From NCBI GenBank assembly GCA_905183005.1, contig CAJJDO010000035.1, positions 550,551 through 614,550 on the forward strand: a stretch of 64,000 nucleotides of DNA, in the 5' to 3' direction. Below, one piece after another: positions 38,760-49,001 of this stretch; positions within the stretch are counted from its first letter, which is position 1, and each line of letters starts with the position of its first letter. The notes below the pieces were generated by a model, which saw nothing but the letters and a program-made list of their open reading frames with translations, had not been told where the DNA came from and ran no database searches. The DNA comes from Paramecium pentaurelia (lineage: Eukaryota > Ciliophora > Oligohymenophorea > Peniculida > Parameciidae). The position numbers and the translations under genes are program-made.

Positions 38760-39158
38760 ATGAATATCATTTTTTAAAATTGGGAAGTACACTTAATTTA
38801 AACTTCAGAAACACAAGTTACCATCTTATCGGTAGAAGAAGCATTGTCTATTTTATATCAAAATAATTAAGTTCTTTTGATGACATAAGATGAAATTTTA
38901 CATTTAGTATCTATTGGTTTGACAGATCATAATCACATTGATTGTTCAAAGGTTTAAGAATGGTTTAATAAAAATTATGATAAATATCTACTTTCATATT
39001 ATTCAGGATAAATAAATGCTGCAATAATTCAATAAATGTAAAATGGAGAAATATAAATATAAGAGATAAGAATTGAAGATGATAAACCAAGAGTGGATAA
39101 ATTTGAAAATGAATATTATAATAAAGAAGGATTAGAATTTGCAAAATCCCTTAAATGA
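38760..39158 (+). CDS. hypothetical cytosolic protein, 132 aa
   Basis: Intronless frame starting MNIIFQNWEVHLIQTSETQV and continuing ILSVEEALSILYQNNQVLLM, EILHLVSIGLTDHNHID and ENEYYNKEGLEFAKSLK, stop TGA 39156-39158. Mixed alpha/beta appearance, acidic C-terminus, no membrane segment. Not recognised. An overlapping frame from 38660 in another phase is judged a shadow. Confidence 0.5.
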
Positions 39159-39184
39159 ATAATATTAATAATTATTATATATTA

Positions 39185-39736
39185 ATGAACACATACTATG
39201 CATATGAGAGTAAATTTTAAAAATTTTATCTAATACGAATAATATAATTATTCGAAGATAAAACTCTAAAGTTGGCATTCAAAGAAATCAAACTATATTC
39301 AAATAACTAAACACCAAGAAAAAAAATGTAAATTTAAGAACAAAGTTAATAAATATATGATGGATAAATGTATATTTCAACAAAGGAATATACAGAAATT
39401 CTTTAATCATTACCAAAATTATAGACATAAGTTAATTTATCTGAACATTTAAAAAAATAAATAGGATTAAATAAAAAGGGTTCTTTTACTTCAGTGAAAG
39501 AAACAGTATCTCTAATAAAACAAAAATAAGAAAAAGAATTAGAAGATCTTCATGCTTAGAAAGTTATTAATAACTTTTTAAAAATGAGATCAATGAATAG
39601 TATAGGGTAAAATTAAATTAACAATCAATCTTTGGAAACATAATAAAAAAATAAACATCAAGTTAACATAAAATTAATATTGGTTTTAATAATCATTTTG
39701 TTCATTTATCTCTTAGATGATTGTTATTTCAAATGA
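39185..39736 (+). CDS. tail-anchored hypothetical protein, 183 aa
   Basis: Frame from ATG 39185 (MNTYYAYESKFQKFYLIRII) to TGA 39734. The middle is K/Q-rich and partly coiled coil (QKQEKELEDLHAQKV). The C-terminus has one hydrophobic stretch INIKLILVLIIILFIYLL followed by only seven residues (DDCYFK), the layout of a tail-anchored membrane protein such as a SNARE, though no SNARE heptad layer is evident. Starts 26 bases after the previous stop. Confidence 0.5.
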
Positions 39737-39789
39737 TTATTAGGATTAAATTTTATTTTTATATCAAAATTAAAATTAGAATATAATAA

Positions 39790-40554
39790 TCAATACATTA
39801 AATCTTTCAAACTAAGTTATACTTACATTGTTTATTTAGATACTGATTTTGGATTTTCCTTATCTGTAAAATCTAATATAATATAACTTGGGGCAGGGTT
39901 TTAACAAATAAATTTCTTTTTATTTGATGAAACATTAGTTTCTAATATGATATATTTTAGATTTTATGAATCTTAATGGTTTTGCTTCTTCTATGGAGTT
40001 TTAGACTTTGATTTACTATGTACTTTCTAATGTACAGGTGTTAATTCTTTCTAAGGTTTAGCATAATTAATTTAACGACTTTTTTAAGGAGAAATTTATT
40101 CTTAATTTAAATACAAAAAGTTAAGTCTCTGTTTTGGTTCATCTTGAATCTAATAAAATTATGATGATTCCTATTTGAATAATTATTAAGGCTAATTATC
40201 AATAAAATATGTTTCAGAAACTTTGTTACTGTTCTTTTTATATGAATATTCTATATTTTATTATTGATCTTGTTACTATTATTTAGGTTAAAAACTAAGC
40301 TTTTCCTATTTGAATGAACAATCTAATGGAGGAAATTCATGATCAAATTATGAATGGTATTATTATTTATCAGGGGAATTAATCTCAAAATTAGGAAGAT
40401 CATTAATGTCAATTTAATTTGAAGAATTATTCTCTATTGAATTTTTTTGATACCATGTCTCTCTTACAGGTTAAGAGAATAATTTGAAATGATTTTAAAT
40501 TGATTATTCTGAATTTGTTAATGAAGGCAATTTATAATTATCATGATTATTCAT
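39790..40554 (-). CDS. Q/N/S-rich disordered hypothetical protein, 254 aa
   Basis: Uninterrupted frame from ATG 40554 (MNNHDNYKLPSLTNSEQS) to TGA 39790-39792. Composition is Q, N, S, K and P-rich with runs such as FQPKQQQQDQQQ; many Q are TAA/TAG. The last 60 residues look more ordered (APSYIILDFTDKENPKSVS). No domain recognised. Its first codons may overlap the end of the leucine-rich-repeat gene upstream on the same strand. Confidence 0.55.
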
Positions 40555-42041
40555 TTTTTTTAATACTCTTAAATTATTCACAGTTTAAAGTTGAAAAAAT
40601 GAGTGGATCAAGATGCAAATAGTTTTACAACGGATTTTGATTAGCATTTACTTTGACCTCCTTAAGTGAAGTAACAGCCTATTGTAAATATATAAATATG
40701 TTACTTTAGCTAATTCCCCTAAATTAGTAATTTCATTAGAATATAAATCTAATTTTAATTCTTCCAATTATCTTTATTTACTTAATAATTTAACAATTCC
40801 AAACTCTAGACCTACATCATTGATACTACATCTTCCACAACCTAGATGTAAAATTCTCAACTATTAAGAGAATAGATTTCTACACAATTAAATTAAACCT
40901 TTAAATAATTCTTACTAACAAAATACCTGTACTCCATATACTATTTCGATATTAACTAAATCCATTAAAATTTAATGACAAACGTTGTAATCTCAAATTA
41001 TCAATAGTTTAACCTATAAATTTTTAATATTTAATATTTACCAATATAATAAATACAATTTTCATCTAAACAATTTAATGATAAATCTAATGTAAAATCT
41101 ATAATTGTATCTGGAACTACTAATTAATCAAATTTAGTTAATTTATTCCCTTTCAAATCAAGTGTCAATTTCTAAAGATTAGGAATCATAATTTATCTAG
41201 TTATACCTACATTACATTTATCAAATCTTATAAATAATTCCTTCAACTATTAATATTTACTGAATCCAATTAAATCAATTGGTTTATCTAAAATTAATTC
41301 AACTTTCTCTATAGAATCTGTTAATGTTGTTAATTATGGATAACAATTATTTAATACTAGAGTTTTAGAAATATTAAAATCATCTATATCAATATTTTAA
41401 GCTTCTTCTGGAGAAAATATAGTAATTTTAAAATTAGGATATTCTAATTATTTAGATAATTTGATTTTATCTTCAAATTAATCTAAAATTTCATGGAAAT
41501 CTTCTTAAATTTAAGGTATATTTATAAATGGAGGTTATGTTGCTGTTGAACATAATTATCCATATAAATAATCAATTTACTTTTGTTTTGGATTTTTAGA
41601 TTTTTAATTAGTTAAATAATATCTTAATTAATCTTCAATTTAATCATCTAAAAGAAATGTTTAATTTTATCCACATTTTTAATAGTGTATAATTTAATTT
41701 TTAATGTATTGAAGTATTTATTTTTATTCTTCAAATTGAAATTTTAATTTTTATATGAATGAATTAATCCTCGTTTTAAATGTCTCATATAAAAATACTC
41801 TTAATTTCTCTATTGAATCTTCAAATTACTTTTTATTAAAACCAAAATCAAGGATATCTTAAGACAAATACTATCCCAATATTGGTTAGGCTTATAATAA
41901 AAATTCTTCTAACAATTTAGCTGTGTAATTTTTAGATAGAATGCATCTCTAACACAAGAGAACTGGTTCTTTGACTTATGGTTTCACATTTATGTATATA
42001 GCCACTTAATTATGTTGTCTGCACTTAAACACACTATTCAT
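40541..42041 (-). CDS. leucine-rich-repeat protein with Cys/His N-terminal motif
   Basis: ATG 42041: MNSVFKCRQHNQVAIYINVK then LLCQRCILS, a Cx2H...Cx2C arrangement like a degenerate B-box. Then follow many LRR segments: QQLKELFIRFDKCN, NLQKLTLDLKGNKLTKF, TIIDFTLDLSLNCLDENCI, LEELKLDLYSNEITNLGELA. At least one intron lies near 40920-41050. The 3' end is uncertain: the frame stays open to TGA 40541-40543, overlapping the next gene by 14 bases, but a missed intron could end it near 40600. LRR proteins of this kind mediate protein binding; the partner is unknown. Confidence 0.65.
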
Positions 42042-42408
42042 TTATTTAAATTTATCTAAAATTAATAATACTATTTAAATAATGATATTAAGTATTTATT
42101 ATAAAATTTATTCTAAATTTACTTCAATAATTTCAAGATGCCGCCTTTTTCCTAATTAATCAATATATCATTAAGATTTTTGTTGAGAATTACATAAATC
42201 TAAAATTATGTACATATACATATATCTATCATTAACGATAATATGTTAAACTCAATAATTTAGAATTGATTTGTATTATTAGATGTATTATAAATTGAAT
42301 AGTAATTTCATTGTAAAAAAAATTGTAGTTGGAAAATAAAAATAATAATGAAGAATAAAATAACTAATTATATTTCTCTTTTATTTGTTAATCTAACATT
42401 TTTTTTAT
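42042..42408. promoter_or_regulatory. divergent intergenic region
   Basis: 367 AT-rich bases between the starts of the LRR gene (minus) and a coiled-coil gene (plus). It must carry both promoters. No TATA position or other element can be assigned in such AT-rich DNA. Confidence 0.3.
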
Positions 42409-44138
42409 ATGTAAATCTCTAATCGTTCAATAGAAGATTACAAAAATCATAACTACACTAACAAATTACTATTAAAAGCTTCAAATATTCATATGAAATA
42501 GAATGAAACAATTTCACCAATAAGAAAAAAAAGTATGATGGATTCCAATATACCATCGATTTATAACGAAACAGATAGAATGACTGATAGAATTAGATTA
42601 TAAATGAAAGAGAAGAATAAATCTTGTTGTAATATGCCTGATGAAGATATTTCAGATTCACCTTTTTAGAAATACTCTTAATTTGTTATTATGAACCAGA
42701 ATGTTAAATAACTTATGATTGGTATTGAAAAGAAGTTAAAGAACTTTAAGTTTGCAAAAGAGAATGATCACAATTCATGTGCATCAATCATTGCTAAAAT
42801 GAAATGTTTTTGTTTAGACAACTGTTGTTTCGATTTTTATCGTTGTACAGATCTTATACTCTTAAAATATCTGATTTATTTACTAATTTAAGAATTAAAC
42901 TCTAATAAGATAAGTGATAGTACAAGTTATTTATCTGATTAACCACCTCCTTAAATAAAGAATTTAATTAAAGATGCAATTGCAATAATGCATGAGACTG
43001 TTGAAGAGTTAAAAAATAAATAATTGATTGATAAAAATAATAATAAATCTATTGATTAATTGAATAAATAGATTAAAAAGATGTAGTAAGTAATGGGAGG
43101 ATCAAATTAAAGTTATGATGTATTTACAACTCCTTAATCTAATATAAAAAAGATAGATCTATTTTTAAAACAATAGAGTGCTACATAGAAGAGAGAAATT
43201 AATTAAACTTCACCTTCTTTAAATTCTGAAAAGATTATTTAATTTTAGATTGATGAATTATCAATGAAAAATGATTAGATTTAAAAACTTAATGGGAAAA
43301 TCAAGGATTAGGAATAATAAATAAAGATACTTACATAATAAATAGCTGAAATTAATTTGAGTTTACAAATCTCATAAAAATCACTTTAAAATAAAGAATC
43401 AGAGGTATCCATTTTATATGAAATATATTTTCATAGATGAAAGATCTAATAAAGAAAACAGACAAATTATTGGAAACTACCAGTCAAGCTATTAAAGATA
43501 AGGAGGCATATCAAAATACATATAAATCAATTAAATAGGATCATGATCAATTAAAAAATTTATTTGATGATTTGTATGAAATAAATTTATATATATTATT
43601 TTAGGTAAAAAAGTAACTAAAGTATAATACAAGAATATCATGTTTTAAGATAATCATAAAATGATTCTTAAGATTCAGATATGTAAAAATATAAATAAGA
43701 TGATGAAAGATTTAAATAAGATCGTGAATTATTGGATAAAAATAATATAATTGTATAAAAATATTCATATTTATATTATAGAAATAATTAAAAGAAGATG
43801 GATTATTATTAGGTTCATAATTGAAAGATATTTCTAATAAAATTATGTAAATTTCACCAGATTTGTTACCAAAATCATTGTAATAATTATAAAGAGATTT
43901 ATATTTACAAGAAAGTAAAATAAATTAAAAATTAAATAATATTTAATATGTTTAGATAGAATAAAATAATAAATAAAATAATACATAAAAAGTTTAATAG
44001 AAATAAATGATGAATTCAAATTAATATTAAAATTAGAATTAATAATTTGAGCATCAGCTAAAATCTATAAAAAATCATTCAGATATTATGACAATGATTT
44101 TAATTTAATGTGAAGTGATTGAAAAATTTATTAATTGA
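42409..44138 (+). CDS. coiled-coil protein, about 540 aa
   Basis: Starts MQISNRSIEDYKNHNYTNK. A Cys-containing region (AKMKCFCLDNCCFDFYRC) precedes long heptad-rich stretches (QLNGKIKDQEQQIKIL-type, and QQLQRDLYLQESKINQKLNN). Introns of 32 nt near 43405-43437, 31 nt near 43575-43605 and 29 nt near 43755-43785 restore the frame. The C-terminal third is Q/N-rich. Stop TGA 44136-44138 lies one base from the last base of the convergent USP39 gene. Probably a structural or cytoskeletal protein; no specific family recognised. Confidence 0.6.
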
Positions 44139-44139
44139 A

Positions 44140-45560
44140 TCATTATTATTATAATTCATAAATTTATACATAAGCCTCACTTACACTAATAAGTTAAGGT
44201 ACAATATTTTATTTATGTAAATCTTGAATTTAAAACCATTAATTATTTGCTTCATTTTTTACATGAATTTTATAAATTCCAACTTTTGCTGTTCCTTCAT
44301 GACAAATATTAGCTATTAAATTATATTTTACATTTTATTATTCTAAATTTAAACCTAAAATAATAAATATATAATATTTATACATTAACTCAAATCTAAA
44401 TCATTTAATGGGAATGTAACAATAGTTGGATTCTTTTCCATAAAGAAATTATTTTTTATGAATCTTTTCATATGTATAATCATATATCTAAAAATAAAAA
44501 GAAGAGAATTACTTTGGAAACTTTGTTATTGTATATCTTCTTCTACCATCAGCACTGTCAGTATTAGTGAAACCATCATATTTTTTAATTAACTCTTGAA
44601 TCGATATACTTGGAATCAAAGCTTTTTAACTACCATCTTTTTAAAGTGGAGTTGAAGGTAGATCTAAAGATAGATAACTAACAAATATAATAATAAATAT
44701 ATTTACAAGAATGATTTTTATTCAATTATTGGAATTGGTTAATATCCAATAGCATTTTTAAGAGGTTTATACCATTCATATTATAATTCTCCTTGGAAAC
44801 AATCAGAAATTATAGTATTAATTTTATTGATATGTAATAATTCTTTTTTTAGATTGTCTAAAAACCAAATAATTAAATGCATTGGATCTGATTACTATCC
44901 AATTTTGAATTATTTATTGCTTTTAAGAGTGACAGCTTATAACAATTCATGAGGACTTACATGTCCTTTGTAATTACGAGGATTCCAAATTTTTCTTGTT
45001 AATTCTGAAAATCTTTATGATAAAAGACAATTATAATCAAAAGGTTCTGTGGCACTCTTTTAGAATTATAGAAAAATCATAAAATTTCTTAATGGTTTGA
45101 TACGACATAAGGCTTGCATAACAACATTGAAATAATCTGATTTGCTTAGATTATTTAATCCTACAAACCCTGGAAGAAATGTAGTTCCATCTAAAGCTCT
45201 AGATTCTTCTATATTATCATCTAATTCTTTAAGATTATTAAATTTAGGATCTAAATTATATTGAATATCTTCAAGTGAATGATCAACAACTTCATAATTA
45301 TCTGGTAAACAATATATTTTAGTATTTTGAAGATTCATAAATAAATGATGATCTTATTCAAGTGAATGAATATATGCTTATGTATTAATTGATTTGCCTT
45401 AATAATATTTCCCACAAATAAGACAAGCATATACATTAAGATTTGAAAGAGTTACAGAGCATAATTTTTCAAAATCAAAATCAAGCATGTGTCTACAAAT
45501 AGTGGCTATGTATGGACATTATTGGTTGTATTTAACCTTTTTCTTGATTTCGTCTATCAT
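44140..45560 (-). CDS. USP39: USP39/Sad1-type U4/U6.U5 tri-snRNP protein
   Basis: ATG 45560 begins MIDEIKKKVKYNQQCPYIA. A UBP-type zinc finger with ACLICGKYYQGKSINTQAYI and HSLEQDHHLFMNLQ is followed by the strongly conserved YCLPDNYEVVDHSLEDIQY, then RALDGTTFLPGFVGLNNLSK, then SELTRKIWNPRNYKGHVSPH. Introns of 29, 25 and 29 nt lie near 44360, 44490 and 44670. The last residues IVPQLISVSEAYVQIYEL match the USP39 end. The catalytic Cys box of ubiquitin proteases (N-T-C-Y) is here SKSDYFN, so the enzyme is inactive, as known for USP39. It is needed for tri-snRNP assembly in splicing. Confidence 0.93.
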
Positions 45561-45583
45561 TTAATAATTTAATTAATTAATTC
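45561..45583. promoter_or_regulatory. 23-bp bidirectional intergenic region (USP39/STT3)
   Basis: The entire spacer between the two start codons is TTAATAATTTAATTAATTAATTC-like A/T sequence. Both promoters and both 5' UTRs must either fit here or overlap the neighbouring coding sequence. Confidence 0.6.
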
Positions 45584-47898
45584 ATGAGTTCGGAAGAAGA
45601 GACCCAATAATCGTTGTCATACAAAGTGCACAAATCAACTTTGAAATGGGCACCAGTGTTCAATATGACAATTCTATTATCAATAGCAATAATCTCTTGT
45701 TTGATAAGAGTGTTCTCAGTGATCAGATATGAGTCAATCATTCATGAGTTCGATCCGTGGTTCAATTATAGAACAACCCAATATTTAGTAAAGGAGGGTC
45801 CTTATGCTTTATGGAATTGGTACGATTCAGAATCTTGGTATCCTCTAGGTAGAAGTGTTGGAGGCACAGTGTATGATATACATCCTATTAAAAAGATATC
45901 CAGGTTTAATGATGACTTCTGGTATGATATATTGGGTATTACACAAATTGTCCATTCCAATTGATATTAGAAATGTCTGTGTATTCTTGGCACCAATCTT
46001 TTCAGCATTTACAAGTCTAGCAGCATATGGAATGACAAAAGAGATAACAAAGAGATCAGAGGCAGGATTATTATCAGCTTTATTTGTAGCCATTGTCCCA
46101 TCTTACATGAGTAGAAGTGTTGCAGGATCATATGACAATGAAGGAGTATCTATCTTTGCCCTTGTTTTCACATTTTATACTTTCCTCAAGACTGTCAATA
46201 CAGGATCCATCTTATGGGGTGTCTACACAGCTTTAGCGTAATATATATCTATATAATAATGAATAGATTTTTCTATATGGTGGCTTCTTGGGGTGGATAT
46301 GCATTCATTATTAACATCATACCAATTTTTGTTTTATTTTTGTTAATAACAGGACGTTCCAATTAGAGAATATAAGTGGCTTATAATGTTTTCTACATAT
46401 TAGGAACATTGTTAGCAATGTAAATTCCCTTTGTTGGATTCTAAGCATTACATTCATCTGAACATATGGCATCACATGCAGTTTTCCTTTTGATTAACTT
46501 TTTAAACTTTTTCAGTTGGATACGTAATTTTGTTAGCAAAAAAGCCATCATAACACTTACTAAATTCTTAGTAGTCTTTTTAGTGTTCTCCATTTTGGTG
46601 GGAGTTGTTATTCTTACTTTAGCTGGTAAGACATAATGGAGTGGTAGAAGTTTGACATTACTTGATCCAACTTATGCAAAGAAATACATACCTATCATTG
46701 CTTCTGTATCAGAACATTAAGCTACTACTTGGTCATCCTTTTTCTTTGATTTACATTATTTGATACTTTTTTCACCAGTAGGGTTATATTATTGTTATTA
46801 CAAACCAACTGAAACTAAAATATTTGGGGCTCTTTATACAGTCCTTGGAGTATATTTTGCATCAGTTATGGTCAGATTGCTATTGGTTCTTGCACCTGCT
46901 GTTAGTATTATGGCTGGAATAGGAATAAGTTGGGCATTTAGAAAATTTGCTAAATCTGTTAGATCATTTATATTACCAAAAATAGAAAAACCTAAAAAGT
47001 ATAGGATACCTCCAGAAATATCAATTATTGGTTTAGTATTATTAGGTTACTATTGTTCTATTTATGTTCTCCATGCAAATTTTGCTGGTTCAGAAGCTTA
47101 TGCATCTCCATCCATCATTCTTTCCAGTAGAGATAGATAAGGAAATAGAAATATTATAGATGATTATAGAGAAGCTTATTATTGGCTTAGAATGAATACA
47201 AGAGCTGATGATAAAATTATGTCTTGGTGGGATTATGGATATTAAATTACAGGAATGTCTAATAGAACAGTTTTAGTTGATAATAATACATGGAATAATA
47301 CACATATTGCTACTGTTGGTATGGCAATGGCTTCATCAGAAGAAGATGCCTTTGAAATTTGTGAAAAATTGGATGTAGATTATGTTTTAGTGATTTTTGG
47401 TGGTATTTTGAATTATTCAGGTGATGATATAAATAAATTCTTATGGATGGTTAGAATTGGTGGAGGAGTTTATCCTCATATTAAGGAAGAAGATTATTAT
47501 GGAAAAGGAACATATAGAGTAGATTAATATGCAACAGAGACTATGACAAATTCACTTATGTATAGACTCAGTTATTATCGTTTTGATGAAGTTTAAACAG
47601 CATATGGTTAACCTAAAGGTTATGATACTGTTAGATAGGCTGTGATTGGAGTCAAAGGATATAAGTTGAGACATTTTGAAGAAGCTTTTACTTCAGAAAA
47701 TTGGATTGTCCGTATATTCAAAAGAAAATAAAGAGAAAATAGGTATTATATTGTACTAATTATTTTAATAGAGATGGAGTAGCATTTACTTCTAAATAAA
47801 CCTCATAATTTACGATTCCTAAAGAATCTAGTCCAGTTACAAAGTTTTCTAAAAAAGCCAACATTAAATAGAGATTTACCCTAAATTTTAATGAGTGA
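45584..47898 (+). CDS. STT3: oligosaccharyltransferase catalytic subunit STT3
   Basis: ER membrane enzyme transferring the dolichol-linked glycan to Asn in N-x-S/T. 743 aa after removing introns 45871-45895 (25 nt), 46238-46266 (29 nt) and 47743-47771 (29 nt). Motifs: HEFDPWFNYRTTQYLV (catalytic D-x-D-like loop), GGTVYPGLMMTSGMIYW, the SVSE loop (ASVSEHQATTWSSFFFDLHY), and the peptide-binding WWDYG in MSWWDYGYQITGMSNRT, where Q is TAA. Many TM segments. The start MSSEEETQQSLSYKV is 23 bp from the divergent USP39 start; the stop is 12 bases from the convergent CCDC103 gene. Confidence 0.97.
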
Positions 47899-47910
47899 TT
47901 TTATGTATAT

Positions 47911-48700
47911 TCATAAATATTAGATCAATAATTCTTCATATTTTGTATGGATCAACTAATTTAGTTAGATTTATTCATATTCTATTTATAAACTTTATTT
48001 TAGTCTTCCAAAGAATTCTTTTAATTCTTCTTTTTCACTCTTTTTTAAAAACTTTTTTATTTATTGCATAAAATCCTTTATTTTTACTAATTCATCTAAA
48101 AATCCAACAATAAAACTCAATTCTTTTCCATCCTTTAAAGTAGAAATTGAATAATCAAAAACTTCTAATATTTTAAAAAAATATTCAATATGAAAATCAA
48201 TAGAAAATATTTTCTTGATATTATCTTGGCTTTACATTTATAAAATACTAATTATTTATATATTATATATATTACTTCATTATTTCAGCATAATTTTCTT
48301 ATGTTAATGGTTTAGTATAATGTTTAGAGAATAAAGTTCTAAAATCTCTAAAATTTTTGCATTAAATTTCTTTGATGTTTAATTGTAATTGAATTATATC
48401 ATCTTAAGTGGGTTATTGATATTTTTGAAAAGATGAATTAAAAATTTTTTCATTATTTGATTAACTTAATCCAAAATTGGCTAATTCTTTCGATTTAATT
48501 GTATAGAGATTTGCTCCTAATACCATTTATCTAAATCCTTCATAATCATGATGATAAATAACTGCCTTCTTTTTTGCTGAGTCAACATTTATTCTTTAAT
48601 GTTCAATATCAATTTCTTTTTAGAATTCTTCTCTTATATTTTAACAAGTTAATTGCATATCCTTCTCTGTTAACTTTTTTTCTGGATTTCCTCCGTACAT
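47911..48700 (-). CDS. CCDC103: CCDC103-like dynein attachment factor (DNAAF19)
   Basis: ATG 48700 gives MYGGNPEKKLTEKDMQLTCQ, then an N-terminal coiled coil with KKKAVIYHHDYEGFRQMVLG ANL, the conserved 'AV..ydeFr.mVlasHL' of the dynein-attachment-factor N-terminus. After a 28-nt intron near 48255-48282, the C-terminal half is an RPAP3_C-type helical domain: HIEYFFKILEVFDYS, LSFIVGFLDELVKIKDF, EELKEFFGRLKQSL. Both domains in this order define CCDC103, which assembles or anchors axonemal dynein arms. That fits a ciliated cell. Stop TGA 47911-47913; about 250 aa. The domain call is by memory of the family pattern. Confidence 0.75.
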
Positions 48701-48745
48701 TAAATTAATAAAAATACTTATAATTAATCAATTATTATTTTTATT

Positions 48746-48988
48746 ATGAGTTAATTAGGCTAGGGTTGGAGTGGACAAATGTGTTTGAAATCATAGGGAG
48801 ATTTAATTGAATAACTATTGCCTGAATCAGATAGAGAAGAATAGATGATTGGAGTTTTATCAACTGAGGAGAGTAAGATTTTAAAGAAACTGAGATTTAA
48901 CTCGAAAATATAAATTTTAGATGAAAAGATGAAAAAGCCATAGAAACTATATTTTTATTCAATTCTCAAAAAAAGATAATAATTTTGA
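48746..48988 (+). CDS. small hypothetical protein, 80 aa
   Basis: MSQLGQGWSGQMCLKSQGDL followed by IEQLLPESDREEQMIGVLST and KKLRFNSKIQILDEKMKKPQ; stop TGA 48986-48988. It is well balanced in composition, unlike chance AT-rich ORFs. It is divergent from CCDC103 (45 bp between starts) and convergent with the large receptor gene (13 bp). No family recognised. Confidence 0.5.
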
Positions 48989-49001
48989 TAGTTTGGATGA
49001 A

